Part shown: positions 47,681 to 61,300 of the stretch, piece after piece
How the letters are laid out: every line of letters starts with the position of its first letter
Position numbering within the stretch: the stretch's first letter is position 1
Origin: Oxyruncus cristatus
Taxonomy: Eukaryota; Chordata; Aves; Passeriformes; Cotingidae
Assembly: GCA_013399855.1 (NCBI GenBank)
Contig: VXAY01001209.1
Location: 372,239 to 436,238 of the forward strand
Length of the DNA stretch: 64,000 nucleotides
Direction: 5' to 3'
The notes under the pieces: model-generated
Databases searched by the model: none
What the model was told of the DNA's origin: nothing
What the model saw: the letters and a program-made list of their open reading frames with translations, nothing else
Position numbers and translations under genes: made by a program

Positions 47681-49092
47681 TGAAGTTTTAGCGGTGAAAG
47701 ATCTCAACAGTTTTAAATCTAATTGTAATTCAAACTTTTGGGTTGTATGTTCAGTATTATGAAATAGAGTTGTGATTTGAAAGGGTTTTGCTAGCATAAA
47801 AATGGCTAAGTAAGCTTGGACAACAATTTTCTTTTTTTTTTCTCCACGTAATTGTCTCAGGCCTCTCTTTTTAAGCTTTACTGTTCTAAGCAAAGCCAAA
47901 ACAAGCTCAAAGGTAATCATGAGAAGCATATCAGTCCTTTTATTAGCTTTGTAGCTAGTACAGTATTTATCTTAAATATTTATCATGCTGTTGGTTTACT
48001 TAGGATAAACTTGTCAGAACTTTATGAAGCAACTGAGGTAAGATTTTTGTTTCTTTATCAACATAAGAAACGAGCAGATTAACTGTAAAATGCCTGTAGT
48101 ACTGATCTGCTTTCTTATTCTTACAGAGGATGTGAAACTCCTGTATTGCTTTCTTTTATTCAAAACTTGCAGTTTACAGCAATGTAACTGAAGAAGTTAA
48201 CTTAATCAGTTCATTAACCAAGGAAAATGAGACTTAGTACCTTAGTGAAATTTGCTGCAAGCTAACCATTAGTACAGGAAATATCTTTCCGTAATTTAGC
48301 TGGTGTCCAATGTAGAATGGAAACAGGCAAAAATAAACAAAATTTACACTTTACCTGTATTGCAGCAGTAATATACCAACAATGGTTGCTTGTATAAGCT
48401 TATGGCTTGGTGTCAAGGCTCCGTTCCTGGCAGCCTGTTGATAGTGTGATTAAAGTTAGTAGAGGAGATGGAATAAGTATTTGAGATTTCTTTCAATAAC
48501 ACTGAATTCCTGCCAAGCTGCTCTGCCTGCTACTGTAGGCCCAACAGCTTCATCAATCATCATCGTGTATCTGGACTGAAAAGAGGACTTGCCAACACTG
48601 GGGCATGCTGGAATGTTGTTAATTCTCTGCTGTGGATGGAAAAAACATAGATATCTCAAAGGTATCCCGCACATGAAAAATAGGAAAGCCTCTTTTAGAG
48701 CAACTCCTATCTGAATAGAAGGTGACTTCTGTAGTATTTCTCAGCTTATGTACCCATGATGAATGTTGTAACTAAGCTCAGACTTTTCATTTAGAAAAAA
48801 AAAGTTAGTTCTTACCTGTCTTTAGAATTGGGTGTGGAATAATTTCATTTGGAGCACAGATTGGAAGTGGCTTCTCTCTTACCAGATTATTTGATGTATA
48901 TGTGCTCAAAGCCCAAATACCCTTGTAACAAAATGCATTTAAACTGTATACTGAATTCATTTTTATTTTTGCACTGATAATTTTTATTGAGATATAGATA
49001 TCTAATTAACTGTGCACTGGATTCTAGTATTTCATCAATTTAAGGGCTCTTAAGCAATGATGCAAGTGTTACAAGTTGGATATTCACTAGAA

Positions 49093-49098
49093 AATAAA
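49093..49098 (+). promoter_or_regulatory. BLOC1S5: Candidate distal poly(A) signal
   Basis: AATAAA followed within about 30 bases by GAGCTGTGTGGTCCTTATTTT, a GU-rich downstream element. Use of this site would extend the BLOC1S5 3' UTR to about 1.9 kb. This is inference from sequence only. Confidence 0.35.
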
Positions 49099-51767
49099 GT
49101 GGTATTTCCGAAACCTTCTGAGCTGTGTGGTCCTTATTTTTTGGAAAGCCTCTAAGTACTAACACTGAAGATGTGTACTTCTTTTAGAATGTTTTATGCT
49201 GAGGAATTTTTTATGCTGAAGGTCATTTGAAAGAACTTTTCTTCAGTCCATATCTCCCTCTTGGCCCACTGTTATTCATTGTGGGGACTGCAGTAAAACC
49301 TATCTGTTTCTGTAATATTTCATTTCGCAACTCCTACTTTTTTTTGTATGATATGCTGTAGGTTTTGAGGTACCTGGAAATGCTTAATCATCCTGGAAGT
49401 AACTTGCCAACAATAACAGGAAAACCTGTTTTTTCTGTCCAGATGCTTAAAAAAATCCCAACTCATAACTGATGTGTTTAATACTATGTCAAAACAGAAC
49501 ATATCTGACGGATAAGAAAAGGTTCCTATCTTCAGCAGTTTTTTATCAAGGTGGGATTATGGTCTGTCTGGACAGTTCTTCACAGTGCAACTTTCTTTGT
49601 AAGATTCAAATTCTTGTTATTTGTAGTCTCTACCATTTGGGAGAAATAGAAAAATGAGTAGTTAAGAAAAATAGTTTAAAAAGTTGGCTTCATGTCATTG
49701 GTGCACAAAGGAATTGTTTTAACTTATACTTGCAATTTTATGTGACTGAACTTCATAGTTTTAAAAATCTTGAGGATTTATTTAATCCCAGTTAAACTTG
49801 ATAGAAGTTTGCACTGGACATTGGATTCCAATAGGAGTTGGAAAGGGTCCTCAACACTGTTAACTTCTAGTGTGACAAGTGAGTTTTGCAATCTGTCTTT
49901 GTACCAGACTATGTGTATAAGTTTTTTCTTAACTATTAGCGCTGTTTATTGTGCTGAACTGTAGGTGTAACTCTTCTTTGTAACTGAAAGTGGTGCTGTG
50001 TAACCACTGGAACATTTTCTTAGTCTTTCTGTTCTAATGAACACATAGCAAGAAGCTGGTGTCTTCCTTGGAACTGCTGTATGAAATCTGCTGCTGCTGT
50101 ATGTAAGAGTAATAACAAATGGAGAAACTGAAGAGACACTTAAAGGTTTGAGGTTTTTTAAACTGGCTTATGTTAACAATGAACCTGCTGTTCTTCTTGG
50201 AATGTTTTATATCTAAGGCCTATCACATTATTGTAATATTAGGAATGAGGGAGAATGCTTATTTTTATGCCCTTCCTCTGCTTCTTTCTATGATGACACT
50301 AAGTAATACTTTTAATAGAAAAAGTACAGAATTACGACTGCAACGTTGCATCTTCTCTGTAAATTTATGCCTTATTAAATATTTCCTCAAATACTATGGA
50401 GTTTTTTTGTAGTCAAATTAAACAGCAAATACGTGGCATAATGGGCTGGTAAACTGAATCATATATCGTTCACTGCTGAGTTGAAAAGCCTAATGTGCCT
50501 CAAGGGTGTGGATTGTGAGACTGACAAATGTTCCCCAGCAGGTGTCAGTGCAGGCCGGAGAAGGAACGTGAGGAAGCCTGGTCTTATACGAGGTATGAAA
50601 TGTAAATGCTGCTGTTCAGTTGAAACACGACGTTTTGTGTAAGTAAAAGACATTTTATGGATGAAGCCAGATACTTTTAAATATAAAGTGAAACTATTTT
50701 TCAATGGCATTTTGCCCCATTAGTCCTCAAAAAACCTCAGAACAGGTCACTCTTAAAGTTATTTATGTAATGTGTGATGACCTGAACAATGTTTCTGCAG
50801 TTCTTGCGTGTTCTAGTTAAAATGTATTATAATCTGAGGCTAGACTCAATGTCAGAGATTAAAAAGTTCAAGAGCTGCATTCTCACACTGCTGTTTGTTT
50901 TAGTGGATCAGGTTTTCTGAACTTTTGAGGCAACAATTTGTGCTTATTAATAGAGATTGCACCTTAATAAGGAAATGGGATCTTCTGCAAATAAAATTTG
51001 TGAACAAAATCATCATACCACACATTTTTAAAATAAGACACTTTATTGCTTATAATCAAATGAACTTCTCAAAGTAGTAAGGACACAGTACACTCAGTGC
51101 TGTGAGTCAAACTTCTGGTCTGTGTGTCAGGATGCAGCAGAATCTACAGGAAGATGAAATTGCAGCTGCTTAGTTAGATTTTAATGAATAACACAAGTTT
51201 CATAAATAGTTTAGTCAAAGATTATTCAAAAATTCCACATAACGTAGACATTTAAAAGAGAAGGGAGAAGTCAAATCTGTTTTGAAGCAATTAACAAAGG
51301 TAGTTCAATAAGGGTTGAAAGAAATCTTGTAGAAATACATTGCTCCTACACACAAATGTACCTTCCAGTTCTGCAGAGGTGCAGAGGTACAGTATTGCTT
51401 GCAACACCTTTGCAGTTTCATATATAAGTAATGAGCAAAGTAGGAACAAAATTACTCAAGACAATGCTAAGCATTAGAAAGAAGGAAAGCTTGCAGAAGT
51501 CCACCTAGAGATTAAAGCTGTAACTTTGTAAAACTCAGACTTGCGCTTCCTGACTAGGAATCATGTAGAGCTATCCACCTGTGTTTCAGTTTGCTGCCTT
51601 AAATGCTCTGTCTGTGCCAAATCAGAACATGGATGGCTCTGATTTTTATTTAACATCATTTTATAGACTATGCAGAAAAAGATAACCCTTTCAATATGAA
51701 CTTTCAAGGCAGCAGCACTGAAGGGTGAACAATACTGTATTTTAAAACTGTAGTTGAAAACAAAACC

Positions 51768-53086
51768 TTACATTTCCTCAGTCTTCTCCGCCAATGACTC
51801 ACTGGGTGGATACAAGGAGACCTGCAACCGAATATCTTTTTTTTNNNNNNNNNNNNNNNNNNNNNNNNNNNNNNNNNCATTGCATTTAATGTGATGTAAT
51901 GGAATTTAGTGAGAACCAAAGCACTATTTATGGCTTTGGCTTGGTACTCATTGCTAACATTTTGAGATGGACATAATCTATAAATTTACCTAACATTTCA
52001 TGACACATGGTTGCAACATTTTGTAATCTGGAAAAAAATAACCTTTGCTCTTGCTGCAACATTGCAGCAGCTGGATAAGCATTTTCAGTTGTCTCTGAAT
52101 TAATTGTAAAATAAATTTGCAAGCTTACTTTGCAAAGCTTGTAGGGTGTTACCTAACCAGTGCTTTCCCAAACTAGGATATGCAAATACTCCTCTTGCTG
52201 CAACATGTTCTAGAATATGCACAGCACTTTTCAGTAGCTTTAGCTCTGGGAAATTTAGTTCCGGATTGCTCGAGGCCATAGGAAGTCCTTTATTAGTGGA
52301 CCCAAGTTTGTCCTTTCCAGATGTTTTTTAGCCCTCATTAAATAAATTCCAGTTCCTGAAAATCCTCTCTCCAGATGCCTCTAAATATGTTCCAATATTT
52401 ACTCTGTCAACTAGAAAGCTTCTAAGCTGAATTACATAAATGGGAAGTATTGTGCATCCTTCTAATGTACTGATTTGAAAGAAATTTTACATAATTTAGA
52501 AATTATTTATCACTGTTTAAAATTGTGGAGTAGAATTAAGGTAGTACACCTAGATAGCAGCTTGGTTTCAAACAGCTAACTAGCTTTTGGGATCCTAAGG
52601 AAGAACTATCCTTCAAACTGTCAAAGTCTTAAGGGTTCAAAAATTTGTTCAGAATAAACAACCTGCAATGCATTGCAGCAGTGGAAACATTTTCTGGAAC
52701 CAAGAAGCACTTGGAGCTTGTAGGACTTTGATAGTTATGTCCTGGGCAAGGTTAGAGATGCTCGTTGTATCAGCCAGTGTAACGAATTTGTTGTCTAGGG
52801 CACCTTGAGTGCAGAATACAAATACTGCACAGATACCTAGTGTAAGACAGTATCTTTCTCCCATTTTGTTTAACACTTTTTGTGTATCCATATATCCAGG
52901 AGAAATGGGCCTAAACACTGACTGCCACCTCTGGTTGTGGGGAGGGGAATCAAACTCCAAAATATCTATGTATGTATTTAAAAAAAAAAAAAAAAAAGTG
53001 AGGTGGCCAGGATGCATTGTGTTTTGAAACTTTCTTGCAGCTGGGACTTGCAGATGGTACAGCAAATGCGATTTCCTTGAAAACAT
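51768..53086 (-). pseudogene. Possible - strand gene or pseudogene fragment, unrecognised
   Basis: Three protein-like open segments follow each other on the - strand: 53086-52649 (145 codons), 52327-52103 (75 codons, with LNFPELKLLKSAVHILEHVA) and 52122-51928 (64 codons, with LQNVATMCHEMLGKFIDYVH). A possible terminal segment 51821-51768 follows, read as VSLYPPSESLAEKTEEM then TAA, with an AATAAA beyond it (complement of 51645-51650). Splice-like sites occur (donor GTAAGC at 52128-52123, acceptor TTTTTTTCCAG before 52027), but phases do not connect cleanly and an assembly gap interrupts the region. The helical composition resembles a repeat-rich helical protein. I cannot name it. The 145-codon frame runs through a homopolymer, which argues against it being one intact exon. 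Confidence 0.25.
51845..51877. other. Assembly gap, 33 N
   Basis: A run of N directly after a T tract, probably an unresolved homopolymer. Confidence 0.98.
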
Positions 53087-55304
53087 CCGTATCAGGTAGA
53101 GTTTTATGTGATAAAACTGTCTAATTATTGTTTATTAGCCAGATGATGAAGTAGGGAGGAAATGGACAATGCGGACAATGCAACCCACTTACCTCGGTTG
53201 TTGTCGTGTTGGTATTTGCAACTGAGGTGGTCACCGTCAGCACGGGGTCACAAAAATGGAAAATCAGTTGGTTTTTAGAGGATGTCAGTCCCAGAGAACT
53301 GTGTGGTGGTCAAACTGGAGCATAGAAAGTCATAGCAGAGTTTTTACATGCTGCCCCTTTGTACCTTGAAGCCTCCCCTTTAGAAGAAATAGTAGTCCCC
53401 TCTTTATATACTTTCCAGGTCCAATTTTGCTTTTATCAAAAATTAAATTGAAATTCGAAAACTTAGTTGAATTTTTGCCATTATGTTCAGTCGAAATAAA
53501 AAAAGGCTCAAGAAAGAGACCCTGCTGTTACAAGTTTCAGTCTTCATTATATTTTGCTTGTTGACACGTAACTGGACTAAGACCACATACCTCTGCAAGG
53601 AGGTTATCCAGCAGCTATTGAATTAGTGCTACTGTAGGTCATTGCCTCAGTATGCTCCCTTTGAAAAGGCTGCCATAAAGAGAAACTTCAGCTGAAAACT
53701 ATTTCCAATTATTTTCACACAGTAAGGAATTATTCTTCATATATGATGCGATTTCCACGTGCACCTTCCTTCTGCTTTCAAGTTCCCAGGCTGGTTTGTC
53801 CCACAGAATCCAATAAAGAAAGTGTAATTTCTCCCTAGGGTCTTTTCTGGTCATGTTTGGTATCACTTAACATAATGAGCTTTTTACTCTCACATCATAA
53901 AAGGTTTTGTTTGAAATTTCTTTTTTTTTCTTCCTTCAACAAAAAGTGTTGCTTACATCCCTTCTAAGGAATGCTCTGAGTTATGTGAAATGTGGACATG
54001 TTGTCTGGGCCAACCTCTTATCTGTGCCAGATTCAAAAAGTCTGGTTCAGTACAGTGGCTTAGACTGCATGTTTTTATTGTGTTTTGTTTCTTTTAAAAA
54101 TATGTATGTATGTGTCCTGTTAAAAAACATTGCTGCCCCCGTCTAGGAACAATGCAACACTCACATCATTTCCTGAAAGAATAGAGTTGGAAGGCAATTA
54201 TCTACACACCAAACAGGCTAAAGGAACAGTTCCTGATATTCTTCTCAAATATTTCAACTTCCCAGGAATCCGGAAAAAATAATTCCATGAGACGGTGTTG
54301 TGAATGAAGGTATGACATTTCAGTTTCCTTCTCTTGGAATCAGACATCCAGAGGTAATAAATTACCATGCGCTTGGCACTGTTGGGAGTGGGGTCTGGCT
54401 GTGGCAAATTGTTTTTTCTTCAGAGCAGGAACAATGAAGTGCTTTTACATCCTTTGTCCGGTGACAGGCAAGGCTTCTTTCTTAGTAGACTTCCATTAGC
54501 AATCACATGGATTACACATAGAAGAAACAGGAACCTGACAGCATAGGAAAGTATCATCAAGATTTTTTTTTTTCCATTTTACCTCAGTGAGGGAAAGCCA
54601 GTAACAGGGTCTGAGAAACGTGCTGTGACAGGAAAATAGATGGGAAAAAAAAATGAGTGGTGTAAAAGCACGTTTAGCTTTCTCACGCGTCTCAATGATG
54701 CAATTTTTACCAGCATTATCCTGGTCCCATTTCTGACACTCTGAAATTACTACATCTGCTGTCTGTATTAATTTTTTGTTTTGTTTTATTAGTGCAAAGG
54801 AGGGAAGAGTGAACACATGGAAGAGGATTCAGATACTGCCTTTGCAGGTTCTCTGTCAAAGTAATCTTCAGCTTACTCATTAATTTGTGATTGAATAGTT
54901 CTTAGAGGGGATTGCAATTTGGATTGTATGATAGACGTTATATTGGTATATAAAAAAAGTGAAATGCTGCTCCTGGGAAAAGAATTGATGCTCTGGATCT
55001 CTGAAGAACTCACCTTAGGTGTTTAGTAATCAAGCAAATAGAAAATACATCTGATAAGTGTGTGTTTGGATCCAAAGTGAAGCATTTTAGCAAGGTAGCA
55101 CAGGGTATAACATTTATGATGTTATAGCAAGAAAACAGCAAGTCAATGCAAATCAAAAATCATATGGTGTTAAACCAGAAGCTCTTAGTTGAGCTTGCCC
55201 TCATTCTTGCATCTGGGTGGATTTTGAAGAAAGCACTCTTGAAAGGGAAAGGTATAGATTCGATTTAATTGATTAAGAAAAGAGATAGTTCTGATTTAAT
55301 GAGA

Positions 55305-55341
55305 ATATATACATATATATCATATATATACACATATATAC
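55305..55341. repeat. AT-rich dinucleotide microsatellite
   Basis: Imperfect TA repeat with CA interruptions (ATATATACATATATAT pattern). Confidence 0.85.
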
Positions 55342-58300
55342 TCAAAACCAGCTTTTTTCAAGCATCTAAAATTGGAAGGCATCTCATCAGTAGTGAGGTA
55401 AAACATCTTCAGCAAGTTTCGTGGCTCATGATGTGTTTCCTGAACATCAGACTGGTTGGTACTGCCTGTAAAGGGTAAGTAATAAGACCATCTTGTCTTT
55501 TACACAAAATGTCACAGTGGCTTTGGACATGAACCAAAAATAATAAAGTTTAAAATTAGTTTATTGTTTAATAGATCTTTCTTTTCCTACCTGACAGCCC
55601 TGAGTGCATAAATAGGCATATATAAAGGTGAACTTCTTATTTTCGTTTCACCTTCTCTATTCCTGGCTCATGGTAAAGAGTTGATAAGCTTATAGTTTCC
55701 ACAATTGTATTAGTAGAGCCCAACAGGCTTCGCCTCCCATCCTTTTCTAATGGCCTCATAGTTGCCACTGGTGATAGGATTCAAGCCTGCCACAGGACTT
55801 TATGCTCTGCTTTTCACCAGTGCTGTCCCTTTGGCTTCATTTCAGTTCATTGCTGAGTTGCTAATGTAATCCTAAAGGAGTAAAAGGCAGTAAATTATTT
55901 CTGTTACTAGAATTAGCGGCCATTAAGTCAGTAACAGATGTTTAACTGAAAGGTTAGATAATTTACAATGGGAAACGTTATTTCTCTTGCCACCATTCAC
56001 AATTAGAAGTATGTGGCTTACCTACCTAATACTCAAAGTGTTTGTGGCCCCATGCAATTATCTAAAACCTGGCCTGAGAATCAGACCCTCACTCAATTAT
56101 AGGATCATAAAGAAGAAAGGGGGGGAAAAAACACTCCCAGAGAGTCGAGTAAAGCAAACTAAAAGTCAGTATTCTATAATATCTATATTGATATTTTGCT
56201 AAGCCCTTTGATCAGAGAAATCAAACTGAGCAGTAAACAGCTAAAGATTAGATGACAACAAGAAGTGTCAGCTTGCTTGGAAATAACATGTATTTTAGGA
56301 TACATCATCTAGGAACCTTAGGCAATCTGGTTTTTACATTTTTTTTAAATATGGAATTTATTAGAGAAGTGTGGAATTTATTATCTGTTATTTTAACATC
56401 TATAGAAAACAGGATGGTCACCTTTTCTTACTGTGCAAGTAATTGAGTCATGAAGGCTCCAAATTTATTTTCTATAAAGTTGAAAGGGAAAGAAAAGGTC
56501 TCAAATTGCGTTTCTAGCCAACAGGTAACTATACTGTGCATCCAAGGGTAGTAGGGGCTTTTTTATGGGATTGTTTTTGCAGTGCTTTTTTCCTGAGCAT
56601 GTTAGTGGAATAACTGTGTTTTGTGATAAGTACAATATCTTGCTCCTGGGATCTGTGTAACTTCTGTGTAACTAAGGAAAAGGAGAAAACCAAAACTGTA
56701 GAGATAGGAGTGCTACACAGATAGATAAAGCATTTGCAGTTATATTATTTTCCTGTATTTCTCACTATTAAGTGCTGTAAACAGAGAAAGGATGAAAGCT
56801 AATACATATTCAGGGGAAAAAAACACATTTCTTTTGCCTATCAGATGGATATTCATTTAATTTTTAGATCGGTGGTTGTACCAGCATTTAAAATAATTAT
56901 TTAAAAAAAAAAAAAATCAGAATAAAAATTGACTTTCTGGGGGCTGTTGTGTTGTCAACCAGTGGCCGGACGCTCAGGCAGACTTTCCCCAATTAGCAGG
57001 TTGCGTGCCCGTTCTGCTTGGCCAACTTCACTGTTTATGCGTCCTACACGTTACCGCAGTCGAGACTCGAAACAGTAAACACCTCAGAACACCAAAAGTG
57101 CCAAAAGCCACCTTATTTTTGTTTTTATTTTCTGTAATTATACCTGGGAGGACTGGAGAGTTTCAGCACACTTCTTCCCTCACTTTTTTTTTTTTTTTCC
57201 TTCTTTTTTATGACTTGGTTTTTGCGTTTCATAAACCCTTGGCAATGGGTACAACAGCTGCCTTTGGACTTGCATGAACGAGGTCCTCTAGGACATACAG
57301 GTTTCCAGCAATGATCAACTCCCTTCTTTCACCATGTCATGTGTTGGTGGTGCGACCAAGAGAGCCGACATCATGTGTACAGCCTCCTTACCTGATGTGG
57401 GACTCGCCCTCAAAGGTTGTTTCCCAAGGGTCGCATTCACTTCTGTGATTTCCCTCCTCTGATTTCTGTTTTGTGCTTGGCTTCTTGGTGAGCAGTGATG
57501 CCCTGTGAACTCTAGCATTTGTCTTTATCAACCTTGTCCCTGAGTGTGCTTTTCCTCAACAAGCCTGTATTAAGTGTTGCACAGTTTCAATTTTTTTTTT
57601 CCTTCTTTTTTTCTTTCTTTAACACGAAAAGGTCACTTTGGTTTACTTTATGGTAGAAGGTCTAACACTTTATAACAGAAAAGGTGGATGCAAGTTGTTT
57701 TTATAGAGTTTAAGTGAGGTTAAGTGGGTTCCCCAAAGGTTTGTGCTGGTGCTCTCTAATGTTTGATTTGGAGGAAGGTGCAAGCAGTGGGATGGTAAAA
57801 TCAACACATTCCCCAAAAACTACTCGGTTACGTTTAGAAAGGAGGTGAAGGAAATGTGGAAGGACCTAACAAAGATCAGGCAATCTGATGTAATGATGGA
57901 GCTGCAACTGCACTGTAATGCAATTTAGAGAACAACGTTGACCATTTATATATAATAGATATTAATTCACTGAAACCAGCTGGGAAAAAGATACAGACCT
58001 GGCTTTGAGGAACTGAGTGAAAAGATCTTTCCATACACTGTTGGCTGAAAAGCAAATAGATATATGGGAAATTAGGTATTATTAAGAGAAGAACAAAGAA
58101 CAGTACTATAAATAAATAATTTAGTACCTTGGTCTATAGTATATACTCACATGGACTACTAAATACAGTCTGCTTCATCTCAGAAGGGATATGACTGAGA
58201 AGGGAAAAGAAAAGAACAGTGAAAATCAAATGAAATTTGGAGATGTATATAGGGAGAAATTTTTAGAGGTCTGAAGTGGAGTGTGCAGTCTCCAATACAG

Positions 58301-61300
58301 TAAACAATACAGAGAAAGTAAATCATACATCTATTGACATCTCTTTATTATCCAAGACTAGACAGAAAAAGGATTAAATCTATTTGACTTTTACAACTGA
58401 TTAAAGAAATTGGGTTTTTTATATAACACAAAATAATTTGTAGTCCACACTACAGGTTGCCATTGACCAACTGCTTTGTAGGTGAACTTTCTGGGAAAAT
58501 TGTTCTCACTTCATTGGAGGACTCCACTTGGGAAAATTTCTGTTGGCTTTCTTGGGTAAATTTCATTGTGACCTTTTCTAACTCTTGAATACTTATCCTT
58601 TGCACAACACTTTCTACATAGAGGAAGTCATCTTATCAAACACTAATCTTTAGGTATGTGTTTTCCATGGATTTTAGTTCTTCAAACAATCTATTTCACA
58701 CTTTATGTTATGTACAATTGCTATGAATTCTTACTAGTTAGGGAACTCTAGGAATGAATTAACAAAAAAACTCCCATGTTTTACTGGAAGTAAAAAAAAA
58801 AAAAAAAAGTCGTGTTCTTTTTTTTTAAGGTTCCCTCATCCTGTTGCACCTTGCTGTTTTTTTCTGGGAAGGTAAAGATTCACAAAATTTTCAGTGAGGA
58901 AAATGCACATGGCTGGTCTTCTTTGGTTTATTTGCAGGCTTAAACTTAAACAGTGAACATTGGGCAGGATGAACCATCAGTGCTGTTTGTTAGAAATACC
59001 TTGTGGGAGGCAGGGTCACACTGGATCCTGCATGGCTTTGAAGGGTGCTGTGGGGGAAACTATGTAGTGCTTTGACTTGGGGAGAGAGAGAGAGGGCATG
59101 CTTTTATTAGGAAAATACAAAGAATGCCATTTTTTCCTATAAAGCAAATACATCCATGCCACTGGAATGACTTTCAGGGCTTTAAAATAAATATACTATG
59201 CAAAGGTATTGAAAGGCAAGGTGACTGCTGTCTGTGGCAAACTTGTAATAATTTGTTGTTCTTATTAAAAGTTTACTGTAAATAAGCTTCCTATCTAAAT
59301 AGCTTTGCTTTATGTGGAATTTAATAGTCCAGCAGCATGTTTGCCTACAGCTAGTTTTGCTTCTAGATTTTCTGAAGTGTAATCTTGATTTCTTTTAACA
59401 CCACAGGAACGGTTGTGTGCTCCTGTGGGGACTGACTTTTGAAGTGTCTATTGGAGAGAAAGATTGGCTTCTGATTGTGAGAGAAGGGCATGTGGCTGTG
59501 GACACCTTGCAGAGGAGGAAATTGTGAGGCTTTTCTGGTACTGGCCCAAGAAAAGCAGGATTGCTGTCCTTAGGGCTGGTATAAGGACCATCAAGAAAGC
59601 TGAGCCAATTCAAATTAAAACTTTTCTGGTCAACAGTGAGCTATGAACAAGGAGAAAACACAAACATCCTCTATTAAATAAAAAAAAAGAAAGGGACACA
59701 GAGCAAACCCCACCAACCCCTCTGCCAAAAAGCAGCAACCCCCCTCCTCCAAGTCCCATCTCACATTCCTGAATCGGATCATGTACTTCTGCTTCAGCAC
59801 ATAAGAGAATTCCAGGAGAATTTAATACTTCAGTCCTGAGCTTCCCATGGGGCAGCTGACCTAGGCTCCTTCACAGAGACAGGGTAAGCAGTAGGTGATG
59901 GAAGGTTTTCCAGTTAGCACTGGCATACTCCACAAAGGAGGGAAGGTATAGAAATGGATATAAATTAATAATTTGAAATAACCCACTTTCACCAGTAACA
60001 ACAGAGAAAATACTTTCCATGCTATGTAAGTAATATATCAGCATTTAAGCTGATTAAAATTTGATAAACTACTAACTTCCATGTTTTTTGATAGGAAGGC
60101 TGGAGCCCGAGATAAAGCAGTGTCATGCTGGGGAGGACAAACAGCCTAGCATCCAATAACTTTTAAAGCATTTATTTTGTTAAGACTGATCCCCATTTCC
60201 TTTGTAACTCTTTGTTTATTAATGAGTTGACTCATCCAGAGTCCAGCAGCTTGTTTCCACACCAGAGAGATGGAATCGCACCTCCGCCAAGTGGAGTCGG
60301 AGGCAGAGATAACAGCCAGCAACAACAATAGTCTTCTCTGGTCCCTTTGCCAAGAACAATTGGCAGAAAGGACTAGAGGAGTAACTTATCACCAGCTGAA
60401 GCTCTGGAAGCACAGGAGTTGCTGCTTGCCTGCCACAGATAAACAGCAGGATGCAACCAAAAGCCAGGCGTACTTTGCAGGCTTTACCTGGTGGAGAAGG
60501 CGGCAAGCACCCATTAGCTAATGTAACATTCTCTGGTAGCCAGGCAGTTGTTTTAAGTAGTCTACTAATAGTATCAGCCTAATGCAGCAAGCTTTTTTCA
60601 AGTGCCAAAGCCACAGTGACAAAACCCTGAAGACAGTTCAGTGTTGAGGTAAGTATTGCTCACGAATGCACGGACATCCTGAGGCTGGTTAAGGTGTTCT
60701 CAGTCGAAGCGCTGTGTACAGGTGAGATCCCGTATGATGGGTGATGTGAAAGGAGCTCGCAACAGTTTGCATTTGACAGTTCAACCTGTTTCTCTCCGGT
60801 CTTATTCTGCAAAGTAGAAATCACTTGTTCATATCAATGCTGCGCTGTTTGATCCGGATGACTCTTCTGATCGAGAGTAAAAAAAATAGGATCACCTGAG
60901 GCAAATTCTCTTACAAAAAGTGTTTCAAAATTTGACCTTGTGACTGCATCGTGGTTCTTTCTGAGAGAAGGTCCCTATGCCAGCTAGTCAGAGAAACTCA
61001 GACTTCACAAATATGGTAACTGTAAGCTACAGCTGTGCAGCTGATATTCACATGGCTTTTTGGACAAAACAGGTATCTTACTAGATAGCATTTTGAATCT
61101 AATTTAAACACCCATAAAGATAAATTTGTATGTGACCCCAAACTCATCATGATTAATGAAATGTGACTCATTATGTTTAATATAACAAAGGAATAAAGCA
61201 AGTTTTGGGGGTTTAGAGTGGGCAGCAGCGGGAAATGTTACGTTAGGGATTGTCCACTAGAGCTGGCCTTCATACTGCTAAACCCACTTCAGATTAAGGA

